Shown one piece after another: positions 17,075-25,931 of a DNA stretch of 62,477 bases; the stretch's first letter is position 1, and each line of letters opens with the position of its first letter. Source of the DNA: Aquipuribacter sp. SD81 (GTDB taxonomy: Bacteria; Actinomycetota; Actinomycetes; Actinomycetales; JBBAYJ01); assembly GCF_037153975.1 (NCBI RefSeq), contig NZ_JBBAYJ010000024.1, positions 1 through 62,477 on the forward strand, in the 5' to 3' direction. Below the pieces are notes generated by a model. It ran no database searches. It was given only the letters and a program-made list of their open reading frames with translations, and was not told the origin of the DNA. The position numbers and the translations under genes were made by a program.

Positions 17075-20000
17075 ATGACCCCCTCGCCGTCGGTGCGCCG
17101 TCACCGTGCTCCGCTCGGCCGCTCGCACGTCGTCGCCGCACTCGGCGTCCTCCTCGCGGTCGGCCTCGGTGCTCCGCCGGCCGCCGGACCCGCCGAGGAC
17201 GCGGTGGCCGTCGCCGGCCACGACCTCGCCGGCCACGACCACGCCGCCCACGAGCACGCCGCCCACGAGCACGCCGCCATCGACCACGCGGCCGCGGACG
17301 GCGGGTGCCACGGCGAGTGGGTCGACCTCGGCCCGGGCATCCCGCCGGCGTGCGCCCACGCCGACCCGCCGCCGCCCGGCGTCGACGTCACCGCTCCCGT
17401 CAGCACCGCCGAGGCGCTGTCCCGCGACGGCGCCGGCGAGGCGGCCGTCGAGGCGGCCGACGGTCTCGGTGCCCCCTCCCCGGTGGAGGTGGCGACGACG
17501 AGCACGGTGACGTGCGACGGGGACGGCACGTCCGGGTACCGCACGCAGGCGATGTACGTCGTCGAGGTGGGCACGGCCAACCGGTACGCCGCCCTGCTGC
17601 CGTCGCTGCGTACGTGGGCCGCCGGGGTCGGCACGGTCCTCAACCGGTCGGCGGCGCTCACCGGCGGCGTCCGCGACGTGCGCTTCGTGCACGAACCCGG
17701 CACGGCCGACTGCCAGCCCGTCGTCCTCAACGTCACCGTGCCGGCGGGCGCCCTCGCGAGCTTCGACTCGAGCATCCGGGCGCTGCAGGCGCAGGGCTAC
17801 ACCGACCCCACCCGCAAGTACCTCATGTGGACCGACGCGACCGTCCTGTGCGGTGTCGCGACCATGTACCCCGACGACCGGGCAGGTCAGGACAACGCCA
17901 ACAACGGCCGCTACGCGCAGTACGCCCGCACCGACGCCGGGTGCTGGGGCCGCTCCGACCACTCGACCGAGGCGCACGAGCTCGTCCACACCCTCGGGGC
18001 CGTGCAGTCCACGGCACCGCACCGCTCCGCCGCCGGTCACTGCACCGACGAGTACGACCTCATGTGCTACCGCGACGGGTCGGTCGTGCTCACCTACCCC
18101 TGCCCGCCGGAGAACGAGCCGCTCCTCGACTGCGGCTCCGACGACTACTTCTCCACCTTCCCGGTGGCCGGGTCCTACCTCGACACGCGGTGGAACGCCG
18201 CCGACAGCCGCTTCCTCGTCGGCGGCGGCGACGGCACGGACGGCGGCCAGGCGGGCCTGCCGACGAGGCTCGGCGTCTCGGTGCAGGCCAACGGCCCCGC
18301 CGTCCCGGGCCTGCCGACGCAGGCCTCCACCACGCTGCAGCTGCCCGAGGGCCGGACCGCGGGCGTGCAGTGGAAGAGCTCGCGCGCCGACTGCGTACTC
18401 GGCACCCCGACCGAGGTGCAGACGACGGTGACGTGCCCGGCCGCCACCACGACCGCCGTCACCCTCACCGTCCTCGCCACCGACAGCACCGGGCAGACGG
18501 CCACCGCCGCGACCCCCCTCACCTTCGCGACGGGCGCGCGCCGGGCGGTGACCGTGGAGGTCGACGTCGCCGGGGGCACCGGCACGCACACCGGCTGCGC
18601 GGGGGCGCCCACGCCCGTGACGGCGACGGTCCGCGACGCCGGGTCCGGGCTGCCCGTGCTCGGCGTGGGTACCGACGTGCTCCGGCGCACGGCGACGACG
18701 ACGGCCGTGGCCGCCGGCACGGGCACCACGAAGGCGGCGGGGTCCGTCACCGTCCGGCCCGCGCTCGCCGACGGTCAGCTCTTCGGGGCCCGCACGCGCG
18801 CGGCCGGGCCGTTCGACCCCGCCCCCGCGCCCGCGGAGGTGCTCGTGCGCGCCGCGGCGTGCACGGCGGCCGTCACCCTGCAGGCCCCCGCCACGGCGGC
18901 GTGGGCGGGCGACACCCTCTCGCTGTCCGGCACCGCGGTGCGGACCACGTCGACCGGGGTGTCCAGCCCCGTCGCCAACGGCAGCGTGAGCCTGCTGCAG
19001 ACGCAGGCCGGCTCCACCACGCCGCGGACGATCGGCACCGTCCGCACCGACGCCGACGGCGCCTGGACGGCGAGCCCCGTCCTGCTCGCCTCCGGCCCGG
19101 TGCGCGCCCGGCTGGCCGCGGGCCCGGGCAACCCGGTCGCGGAGTCCGCGCCGGTCGCGCTCACCGTCACCCCGAGCGTCACGCGCCTCGCCGCCACCGC
19201 GAGCAGCGCCCGCACCCTCTACGGCCGCACCGTCACGGTGTCCGGAACCCTGCAGCGCGACGAGGGCGGCGAGCTCAGCCCTCTCGCGTCCTCCCGCGTG
19301 CAGGTGGGGGTCGTGAGGGCCGGTACGACCACGCTCACCTCCCTCGGCACCGCCACGACCAGCGCGACGGGCACGTGGTCGCTCGCGGTGAAGCCGCTGG
19401 TCAGCGGGACGCTCGTCGCGACCTCCGCGGCCACGCCCGCGCAGCCGGCCGCCCGCACCGAGGTCGGCCCCGTCGAGGTGACGAGCTGGGCGACGGCCAC
19501 CACCCTGACGACGTCGACGGCCGCCGTCGCCCAGGGCGGCACCGTCACGGCGACGGGCCGCGTGACCCGCACGGGCGACGGTGCCACGCAGGCCGCCCCG
19601 TCGCTGCCCGTCAAGGTGTTCCTGCGCCCCGCGACCGGGAGCGCCGAGGTGCTCGTCGGCTCGGGCACCACCCGGGCGGACGGCACCTTCACCGTCGCGG
19701 CGCGCCCGAAGGAGAACGGCGCGCTCGTGGCCCGCGTGGTCGCCGTCCCGGGCCACCAGGACTCCGTGAGCGCCGCGAGCGCGGTGGCGGTCGCGGCCGG
19801 GGTGACGGCCGTGCCGAGCACCCGCTCGCCCCGGGTCGGGGTCGCCTTCACCGTCAGGACGGCCGTCACGGTCCCGCAGGCCGCGACGGTCCGTCTCGAG
19901 CGCTCCGTCGCGGGGGGAGCGTGGACGCAGGTCCAGCAGACCACCACCGGTCCGACCGGGACCGCCACCTTCACGGTGACGGCGGGGTCCACCGGTGCGG

Positions 20001-20080
20001 TGTCGTACCGGGTGCGCGTGGACGCCACCGCGCGCAACACCGCGGCGACGAGCACCGCGGCGGCGCTGACGGTGGGCTGA
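17075..20080 (+). CDS. Secreted zinc metalloprotease with Ig-like repeats
   Basis: 1001 aa. A signal peptide spans about residues 1-40 (basic start, then VVAALGVLLAVGLGAPPAAG). A His-rich stretch at 49-71 follows, built partly from a 15-bp tandem duplication. The catalytic domain carries HELVH at 301-305 followed by TLGAVQ and, about 20 residues on, GHCTDEYDLMCY. This arrangement is seen in actinobacterial secreted HExxH proteases. Residues about 390-1000 are Thr/Ala/Val-rich repeats of about 100 residues, resembling Ig-like or carbohydrate-binding stalk domains. No LPxTG or C-terminal anchor is seen, so it is probably released. Confidence 0.82.
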   Translation: MTPSPSVRRHRAPLGRSHVVAALGVLLAVGLGAPPAAGPAEDAVAVAGHDLAGHDHAAHEHAAHEHAAIDHAAADGGCHGEWVDLGPGIPPACAHADPPPPGVDVTAPVSTAEALSRDGAGEAAVEAADGLGAPSPVEVATTSTVTCDGDGTSGYRTQAMYVVEVGTANRYAALLPSLRTWAAGVGTVLNRSAALTGGVRDVRFVHEPGTADCQPVVLNVTVPAGALASFDSSIRALQAQGYTDPTRKYLMWTDATVLCGVATMYPDDRAGQDNANNGRYAQYARTDAGCWGRSDHSTEAHELVHTLGAVQSTAPHRSAAGHCTDEYDLMCYRDGSVVLTYPCPPENEPLLDCGSDDYFSTFPVAGSYLDTRWNAADSRFLVGGGDGTDGGQAGLPTRLGVSVQANGPAVPGLPTQASTTLQLPEGRTAGVQWKSSRADCVLGTPTEVQTTVTCPAATTTAVTLTVLATDSTGQTATAATPLTFATGARRAVTVEVDVAGGTGTHTGCAGAPTPVTATVRDAGSGLPVLGVGTDVLRRTATTTAVAAGTGTTKAAGSVTVRPALADGQLFGARTRAAGPFDPAPAPAEVLVRAAACTAAVTLQAPATAAWAGDTLSLSGTAVRTTSTGVSSPVANGSVSLLQTQAGSTTPRTIGTVRTDADGAWTASPVLLASGPVRARLAAGPGNPVAESAPVALTVTPSVTRLAATASSARTLYGRTVTVSGTLQRDEGGELSPLASSRVQVGVVRAGTTTLTSLGTATTSATGTWSLAVKPLVSGTLVATSAATPAQPAARTEVGPVEVTSWATATTLTTSTAAVAQGGTVTATGRVTRTGDGATQAAPSLPVKVFLRPATGSAEVLVGSGTTRADGTFTVAARPKENGALVARVVAVPGHQDSVSAASAVAVAAGVTAVPSTRSPRVGVAFTVRTAVTVPQAATVRLERSVAGGAWTQVQQTTTGPTGTATFTVTAGSTGAVSYRVRVDATARNTAATSTAAALTVG

Positions 20081-20147
20081 GCGCACGCCGGTGGACACCG
20101 GCGGGTGGGAGGCGGGGGCCCCACGCGCCCGGTCCTACCATCGCCGG

Positions 20148-20180
20148 GTGGCGGATCGGGGCAGCGTGTCGCAGCCGTGA
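20148..20180 (+). CDS. Putative 10-codon leader ORF coupled to CDF exporter
   Basis: A TACCAT hexamer at 20136-20141 is followed after 6 nt by GTG at 20148, the same arrangement as other likely leaderless genes here. The ORF reads VADRGSVSQP and stops at TGA 20178-20180, which overlaps the GTG of the transporter (GTGA). It contains no His or Cys run. It may serve to bring ribosomes to the transporter start, which has no good site of its own. Prediction rests on position only. Confidence 0.35.
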   Translation: MADRGSVSQP

Positions 20181-21094
20181 GCGCCGGTCACTCCCACGGC
20201 GACGCCGGGACCGGCCGCGGCCGGCTCGCGGTCGTCCTCGGCCTCACGACGGCCGTGCTCGTCGTGCAGGTCGTCGGCGGTGCCGTGTCCGGGTCCCTCG
20301 CGCTGCTGGCCGACGCCGCCCACGCCGCCACCGACGCCGCCGGGCTCGGCATCGCCCTCGTCGCGGCGACGCTCGCGCAGCGCCCGGCCACGGACCGGCG
20401 CACGTGGGGCTTCCGGCGCGCGGAGGTGCTCGGCGCGACCCTCCAGGCCGCGGTGCTCCTGGCCGTGGGAACGTGGATCGCGGTCGAGGCGGTCGGCCGT
20501 CTCGCCGAGCCGCAGGAGGTCGCCTCCTCCGCCGTCCTCGTCTTCGGCGCGGTCGGGCTCGCGGCCAACCTCGTCGGCGTCCTCGTGCTCACGCGCGGCG
20601 GCGGGGCGCGCAGCGTCAACCTGCGCGCCGCGCTGCTCGAGGTCGTCAACGACGCGCTCGGGTCCGTCGCCGTGCTCGTCGCCGCCGCCGTCATCGCGCT
20701 GACCGGCTGGCAGCAGGCCGACGCCGTCGCGAGCCTCGTCATCGTCGCCCTCATCGTGCCGCGCACCCTCCGGCTGCTCCGCGAGACCGTCGCGGTGCTG
20801 CTCGAGAGCACGCCGCCGGGCCTCGACCTCGGCGACGTGCGCGCCCGGATGCTCGCGGTGCCGCACGTGCTCGACGTCCACGACCTGCACGCCACGCAGA
20901 TCACGACGGGCGTGCCCGTCCTCACCGCCCACGTCGTCGTGGAGGACTCCTGCTTCCGCGACGGCCACGCCCCGCAGGTGCTCGACGCGCTGCAGACGTG
21001 CCTCGCCGAGCAGCTGCCGGTGAGCGTCGAGCACTCGACGTTCCAGCTCGAGCCCGGGTCCCACGCCGGGCACGAGCCCGCCGCGCACCACTGA
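20177..21094 (+). CDS. Cation diffusion facilitator metal exporter
   Basis: 305 aa CDF family Zn2+/metal:H+ antiporter with six hydrophobic helices. Seen: N-terminal GHSHGD, TM2 with ADAAHAATDAAG (HxxxD), TM5 with LLEVVNDALGS, and a C-terminal regulatory domain with HDLHATQITTG and a His-rich end (HAGHEPAAHH). Odd: the TM5 site is ExxxD instead of the HxxxD usual in zinc CDFs, a variant I associate with actinobacterial members; it could shift metal choice. The GTG overlaps the stop of a 10-codon ORF. It is separate from the deformylase that follows. Confidence 0.88.
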   Translation: MSAGHSHGDAGTGRGRLAVVLGLTTAVLVVQVVGGAVSGSLALLADAAHAATDAAGLGIALVAATLAQRPATDRRTWGFRRAEVLGATLQAAVLLAVGTWIAVEAVGRLAEPQEVASSAVLVFGAVGLAANLVGVLVLTRGGGARSVNLRAALLEVVNDALGSVAVLVAAAVIALTGWQQADAVASLVIVALIVPRTLRLLRETVAVLLESTPPGLDLGDVRARMLAVPHVLDVHDLHATQITTGVPVLTAHVVVEDSCFRDGHAPQVLDALQTCLAEQLPVSVEHSTFQLEPGSHAGHEPAAHH

Positions 21095-21187
21095 GCCGTG
21101 CTCACCGCCCAGCGGTGGCACCCCACGGCGGCCCGGGTGCGAGGGTGTGCCGTCCGCCCGTCCCGAGAACCTCGTGGAGGTGCCCGC

Positions 21188-21745
21188 GTGGCCGTCCGTC
21201 CCATCCGCCTGTTCGGCGACCCGGTGCTCCGTGAGCGCGCCGTCGAGGTCGTCGACTTCGACCGCGAGCTGCGACGGCTCGTCACCGACCTCCGCGACAC
21301 GATGCTCGACGCCGGCGGCGCGGGCATCGCCGCGCCGCAGGTCGGGGTCGGTCTCCGCGTCTTCACGTGGGTCGTCGACGGCGAGCACGGTCACGTCGTC
21401 AACCCGACCGTGCAGCTCGTCGGCGACGAGGAGGTGCTCGAGCGGGAGGGCTGCCTGTCGATCCCCGGGCTGCCGTTCGACTGCCGCCGGCACCTGCGGG
21501 TGGTGACGACCGGCTGGACGGTCGACGGTGAGCCGCTGCGTGTCGAGGGCACCGGCAAGCTGTCGGCCGTCGTGCAGCACGAGACCGACCACCTCGACGG
21601 GATCCTCTTCGTCGACCGGCTCGACCCCGCGACGAGGGCGCTGGCCGAGGAGGCCATCCGGGAGGCGGAGTGGAGCGGTGGCGTGGTGCCGGAGATCCGG
21701 GTGAGCCCCCACGCCCCGCTGCGGTCCGCGGCGCGGGGGGTGTGA
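21188..21745 (+). CDS. def: Peptide deformylase
   Basis: 185 aa. Removes the formyl group from nascent proteins. All three motifs are intact: GAGIAAPQVG at 44-53, EGCLSIPG at 87-94 with metal ligand Cys89, and QHETDHLDG at 130-138 with His131, Glu132 and His135. GTG at 21188 has GGAGG 7 nt upstream. Actinobacteria often carry two copies; this one has a slightly longer C-terminus. No fmt gene is adjacent. Confidence 0.95.
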   Translation: MAVRPIRLFGDPVLRERAVEVVDFDRELRRLVTDLRDTMLDAGGAGIAAPQVGVGLRVFTWVVDGEHGHVVNPTVQLVGDEEVLEREGCLSIPGLPFDCRRHLRVVTTGWTVDGEPLRVEGTGKLSAVVQHETDHLDGILFVDRLDPATRALAEEAIREAEWSGGVVPEIRVSPHAPLRSAARGV

Positions 21746-21811
21746 CGCCGGCCGTCCCGCGCGCATGTACCTGCGTACGACACGACGGCCGACCGCGACA
21801 AGGAGCACGAC

Positions 21812-24526
21812 GTGCGCAGACTGATGTACGCCCTCGGGGCACCGGTGCTGGTGGGAGGGCTGGTGGTGGTGGCCCCCCTGGCCTCCAGCGCCGCGACCCT
21901 GCCCGTACCCGTCCTCGGTGACGACCCCGCCGACCCCGACTCGCTGCGCGGTGCGCTGCTGGCCGCCGAGGCCGACGACGAGCCCGACACCCTCGTGCTG
22001 GAGGCCGGCGCCACGTACGTCCTGGACGTGGCGGGCGCCGGCGAGGACGCGGGCGCGACCGGCGACCTCGACGTCTCCACCGACGTGACGATCGAGGGCA
22101 ACGGCGCGACGGTCGACGCCTCCGCCCTCGGCGACCGGGCGTTCCACGTGCTCGCGGGCGGCTCGCTCACCCTCCTCGACGTCACCGTGACCGGCGGCAC
22201 CGCCGCGGACGCGCCGTCGGCCGCCGGTGGCGGCAGCGGCGGCGCGGTGCTCAACGCGGGCGTGCTCGAGGTGCGCGGCTCCGCGCTCACCGACAGCACC
22301 GCGCTGCGCGCGGGCGGCGCGGTCGAGGCCTCGCCCGGCAGCACGACGACGCTCGTCGACACCGACGTCACCGGGAACGCCGCGGGCGCCCAGCCGGGCA
22401 ACGGCGGTGGCCTGCACCTCACCGGAGCCGGCACGGTCGCCATCACCGGCGGCACCGTGTCCGGCAACACCGCGGCCGCCGAGGGCGGCGGCGTGTGGAA
22501 CTCCGCCGCGGGCACCATGACGCTCGACGGCGTCGACGTCACGGGCAACACCGCCTCCGGCGCCGAGGCCACCCAGGGCGGCGGCGGCGTGTTCGCGGAG
22601 GCCGGCGGGGACGGCACGACGACGCTGACGGGCGGGTCCGTCACCGACAACGTGGCGGACGGTGCGGCCGGATCGGGCGGCGGCATCCTCAACGACCAGG
22701 CGACCGTCACGGTCGTCGGCACGACGGTCTCCGGCAACTCCGCCGTCCGCGCGGGCGGCGGGATCGAGGCGAACGTCGGCAGCACGACGCTCACCGACAT
22801 CGACCTCAGCGACAACACCGCGGGCGCCGCGCCCGGCAACGGCGGCGGCCTGCACATCACGGGCGCCGGCGAGGCGACCGTGACCGGCTCGACCGTCACC
22901 GGCAACACCGCCGCGCTCGAGGGCGGCGGGCTGTGGAACGGCAGCGGCACGATGACCGTCACGGGCACGCTCGTCAGCGGCAACACCGCCTCCGGCGACG
23001 CCGCGGACGACGGCGGCGGCGGGCTGTTCAACAACGGCGGCGCGCTCGTCGTGCTCGACAGCGAGGTCACCGGCAACGCCGCCGACGGCGACGCCGGCTC
23101 CGGCGGCGGGATCCTCACCCTCGCCGGCACGCTCGAGGTCGACAGCAGCGCCGTGGACGAGAACACCGCGGTCCGCGCGGGCGGCGGCGTCGAGGCCACG
23201 GCGGGCAGCACGACGACGCTGACCGGCGGGTCGCTGTCGGGCAACACCACCGGCGCCGCGCCCGGCAACGGCGGCGGCCTGCACCTCACGGGCGCAGGCG
23301 TAGTGGAGGTGACCGGCACCGCGGTCGTCGGCAACACGGCGGCCGCCGAGGGTGGCGGGCTGTGGAACAGCGCGGCGGGCACCATGACCGTCACCGACGC
23401 CGACGTCAGCGAGAACACCGCCTCGGGGGCCGACGCCGACCAGGGCGGGGGCGGCCTGTTCAACGACGGCGGCGCGCTCGTGGTCGTGGACTCGCTCGTC
23501 GAGGCCAACAGCGCCGACGGCGCGTCCGGTTCCGGCGGCGGCATCCTCACCAACGGCGGCTCGCTCGAGGTCGACGGGACGTCGGTGTCGGGCAACGACG
23601 CCGTGCGCGCCGGTGGCGGCATCGAGGCCACGGTCGACGGCAGCACCACGACGGTCACCGCGTCGGTGCTCGCCGACAACAGCACGGGCGCGAACCCGGG
23701 CAACGGCGGCGCGCTGCACCTCACGGGGGCCGGCACCGTCGACGTGTCGTGGTCGACCGTGTCGGGCAACTCCGCCGCGAACGAGGGCGGTGGCCTGTGG
23801 AACTCCGCCACCGGCACGATGACGGTGAGCGACACCACGCTCGACGGCAACACCACCGACGGCGACGGCGGCGCGCTCTACAGCGACGGCGGTGCCCTGT
23901 CCGTCACCGACTCCACCGTCTCCGGCAACAGCGCCGCCGGGGCGGGCGCCGGGCTCGCGGCGGCGGCCGAGGCCGTGGCCGAGGAGGTCCGGCTCGTGCA
24001 CGTGACCGTCACGGAGAACGCGAGCGGCGTGTCCGGACCGCTCACGCTCGGGAACAGCGTCGTCGCGGGCAACGACGGCGCGGACGGCGACGGCGCGGAC
24101 GCCACGAGCCTCGGCGGCAACGTCCTCGGTGACGGGTTCGACCTCGCCGGGACCGACGACGTCATGGGCGTCGGCGACCCGCGGCTCGGTCCGCTCGCCG
24201 ACAACGGCGGCGCGACGCTCACGCACCTGCCCGAGCCCGGCAGCCCCGTCGTGGACGCCGGAGTCAAGGACCTCGGCGACGACGAGGACCAGCGGGGCGC
24301 CACCCGTCCCGCCGGTCCGGCGCCCGACGCCGGTTCGGTCGAGCGCGAGCGCGGCAACGGCGGGAACGGCGGGAACGGCAACGGGAACGGGAACGGCAAC
24401 GGCAACGGCAACGGCGGCAACGGCAACGGCGGGAACGGCAACGGCGGGAACGGCAACGGCGGGAACGGCAACCGCCCCGCCACGCCGGCGACGCCGATGA
24501 CGGGCCGCGCCCAGTTCACGGGCTGA
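21812..24526 (+). CDS. Secreted right-handed beta-helix repeat protein
   Basis: 904 aa, GTG start with AAGGAG 6 nt upstream. Signal peptide at residues 1-30 (ends ASSAAT). Residues about 55-820 are repeats of 20-25 residues with the consensus SGNTAxxEGGGLWN and TGAGTVxVTGxTVSGN, as in polymorphic-membrane-protein and other parallel beta-helices; three larger units of about 165 residues are recognisable. The end has a 40-residue Gly-Asn tract and then a short RPATPATPMTGRAQFTG tail. No sortase signal. Likely an extracellular or wall-associated adhesin, or a polysaccharide-binding or polysaccharide-cleaving protein; no catalytic residues identified. Confidence 0.82.
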   Translation: MRRLMYALGAPVLVGGLVVVAPLASSAATLPVPVLGDDPADPDSLRGALLAAEADDEPDTLVLEAGATYVLDVAGAGEDAGATGDLDVSTDVTIEGNGATVDASALGDRAFHVLAGGSLTLLDVTVTGGTAADAPSAAGGGSGGAVLNAGVLEVRGSALTDSTALRAGGAVEASPGSTTTLVDTDVTGNAAGAQPGNGGGLHLTGAGTVAITGGTVSGNTAAAEGGGVWNSAAGTMTLDGVDVTGNTASGAEATQGGGGVFAEAGGDGTTTLTGGSVTDNVADGAAGSGGGILNDQATVTVVGTTVSGNSAVRAGGGIEANVGSTTLTDIDLSDNTAGAAPGNGGGLHITGAGEATVTGSTVTGNTAALEGGGLWNGSGTMTVTGTLVSGNTASGDAADDGGGGLFNNGGALVVLDSEVTGNAADGDAGSGGGILTLAGTLEVDSSAVDENTAVRAGGGVEATAGSTTTLTGGSLSGNTTGAAPGNGGGLHLTGAGVVEVTGTAVVGNTAAAEGGGLWNSAAGTMTVTDADVSENTASGADADQGGGGLFNDGGALVVVDSLVEANSADGASGSGGGILTNGGSLEVDGTSVSGNDAVRAGGGIEATVDGSTTTVTASVLADNSTGANPGNGGALHLTGAGTVDVSWSTVSGNSAANEGGGLWNSATGTMTVSDTTLDGNTTDGDGGALYSDGGALSVTDSTVSGNSAAGAGAGLAAAAEAVAEEVRLVHVTVTENASGVSGPLTLGNSVVAGNDGADGDGADATSLGGNVLGDGFDLAGTDDVMGVGDPRLGPLADNGGATLTHLPEPGSPVVDAGVKDLGDDEDQRGATRPAGPAPDAGSVERERGNGGNGGNGNGNGNGNGNGNGGNGNGGNGNGGNGNGGNGNRPATPATPMTGRAQFTG
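24353..24472 (+). repeat. Coding tandem repeat (Gly-Asn tract)
   Basis: About 120 bp of GGNAAC hexamers, mixed with GGCGGGAACGGCAAC-type units that recur four times near the right end. It encodes the Gly/Asn tail of the beta-helix protein. Units are multiples of 3, so slippage would change tail length without a frameshift. Confidence 0.85.
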
Positions 24527-24613
24527 CCCGACCGGCCGGGGGTGCGGGCCCGTCGAGGTCCCGCACCCCCGACCCGGCTCGGCGGAGGGGAGGACGTGCG
24601 TAGTCTCACCGGC

Positions 24614-25159
24614 GTGGGCCCGGACGAGCAGGCAGGCCTGCTCGAGTCCGTGCGCTCGCTCGACCCCGACGCGTGGGAGCACGTCTACCGCCGCTCGTAC
24701 GCCTCCCTCCTCGCCTACGCGCGCCGGCGGCTGCCGGTCGCCGACGACGCCGACGACGCGGTGTCGGAGGCGCTCGCCCGGGCCGTCGCGACCATCGAGC
24801 GCTTCGAGGACCGGGGGCTGCGCCTGGAGGCGTGGCTGTTCGGCATCCTGCGCAACGTCGTGCTCGAGCACGTCCGTCGTGGCCGCCGCACGGCACCGCT
24901 GCCGGACTCCCACGACGTCGAGGCGCCGGAGCCGGGCCCGCTGGAGGGGGTGCTCGCGGCCGAGCTGACGGGATCGGTCAGGCTGGCCTTCGCGCGGCTG
25001 CGGGAGGACGACCAGGAGCTGCTGTGGCTGCGGCTGGTCGCCGGGCTCAGCGCCGCCGAGGTCTCGCAGGTCGTGGGCCGCCGGGAGGGCGCCGTCCGCC
25101 AGGGCCAGTCGCGGGCGCTGGGCCGGCTGCGTCAGCTGTTGGAGGAGGTGCACCCGTGA
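24614..25159 (+). CDS. ECF-family RNA polymerase sigma factor
   Basis: About 181 aa. Region 2: DPDAWEHVYRRSYASLLAYARRRL, then DADDAVSEALARAVATIERF and WLFGILRNVVLEHVRR. Region 4: AFARLREDDQELLWLRLVAGLSAAEVSQVVGR, an HTH. TAGTCT at 24601 stands 7 nt before GTG 24614, suggesting a leaderless mRNA; GTG at 24596 with GGAGGGG upstream is the alternative. Its stop overlaps the start of an RskA-type anti-sigma gene. Together they fit the SigK/RskA-like (ECF19) type, where the anti-sigma factor is cleaved in the membrane. Confidence 0.88.
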   Translation: MGPDEQAGLLESVRSLDPDAWEHVYRRSYASLLAYARRRLPVADDADDAVSEALARAVATIERFEDRGLRLEAWLFGILRNVVLEHVRRGRRTAPLPDSHDVEAPEPGPLEGVLAAELTGSVRLAFARLREDDQELLWLRLVAGLSAAEVSQVVGRREGAVRQGQSRALGRLRQLLEEVHP

Positions 25160-25779
25160 ACGACGACGAGCTCGAGCGGACCCTCGCCGACGCCCTCGCC
25201 CCGGCGCCTGCTGCGCCGTCGCCCGAACGGGTGGCGGCCCTGCGGGCTGCGGTCGAGGCGCGCCGGCCGGGGCGCCGTCCGGCGGCGTGGTCGTCGGTCC
25301 CGCGGCGGACGCGTGGCGTGCTGGCCCTGGCCGCCGCGGCCGCGGTCCTCGTGGCGGCGGGCGCGGTCGGCGCCGCGCTCAGCGACGACGACGACGTCCT
25401 CGCGCGGGGCGAGCCGGAGTTCACCGCCCTGCTCGAGGCGGACGGTGGCGCGGTCGTGGACCTGTCCGGAGCGCTCGCGCCGGAGGGGCGCATCGTCGAG
25501 GTGGACTCCGAGGACCTGCCGGAGCTGCCGCGCGGGGAGTACTACGAGCTGTGGTTCGTGGGCCCGGACGACGACCTGCCCGGCGGGCCCGCCGACCGCG
25601 TGTCGGCCGGCACCTTCCACCCGCCGTACGGGGGCGGGCCGACGTACGTCGTGCTGCACGCGGCCGTCGACCCGGCGCTGTTCCCCGAGGCCGAGATCAC
25701 GCGGGAGGTCGCCGACGGCGACCCGGCCCCGTCGCGCGACGTCGTCGCGCGCAGCGGGCTGCGGCTGGTCGACGGCTGA
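25156..25779 (+). CDS. Anti-sigma factor, RskA C-terminal type
   Basis: 207 aa. A short cytoplasmic part (about residues 1-52) is followed by one membrane helix (GVLALAAAAAVLVAAGAVGA), then an outside domain with YYELWFVGPDDD, SAGTFHP and a final PSRDVVARSG strand, as in the RskA C-terminal domain. The cytoplasmic part is short and lacks the Cys/His of a zinc anti-sigma domain. GGAGGAGG precedes the GTG, which overlaps the sigma stop by 4 bp. It would hold the sigma factor at the membrane until proteolysis. Confidence 0.85.
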   Translation: MNDDELERTLADALAPAPAAPSPERVAALRAAVEARRPGRRPAAWSSVPRRTRGVLALAAAAAVLVAAGAVGAALSDDDDVLARGEPEFTALLEADGGAVVDLSGALAPEGRIVEVDSEDLPELPRGEYYELWFVGPDDDLPGGPADRVSAGTFHPPYGGGPTYVVLHAAVDPALFPEAEITREVADGDPAPSRDVVARSGLRLVDG

Positions 25780-25931
25780 GGCGTCCCGCACCCCTACGAC
25801 TCCTCACCCCCGGACCGCGGGAGATGACGGTCGGGACACGGTCGGGACGGCACGCCCGGGTGCCTGGGACACCGGTCGCCGAAGAGTCGGTCACGACACG
25901 GCACCACCCCCGACCGACTCAGGAGCACGAC

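Noticed and set aside
12673-21234. A 2853-codon open frame on the plus strand
   Set aside because: It runs antisense to the MFS and monooxygenase genes and out of frame through the SDR and protease genes. Composition is Arg/Pro/Ala/His-rich without any domain, an effect of high GC removing stop codons.
24353-24472. CRISPR-like array
   Set aside because: Repeats are coding GGNAAC hexamers without spacers, in frame with a secreted protein.
20135-25153. A 1672-codon open frame on the minus strand
   Set aside because: Antisense to the CDF exporter, deformylase, beta-helix and sigma genes, all of which have clear motifs. The sequence is repetitive Arg/Gly/Val without a fold.
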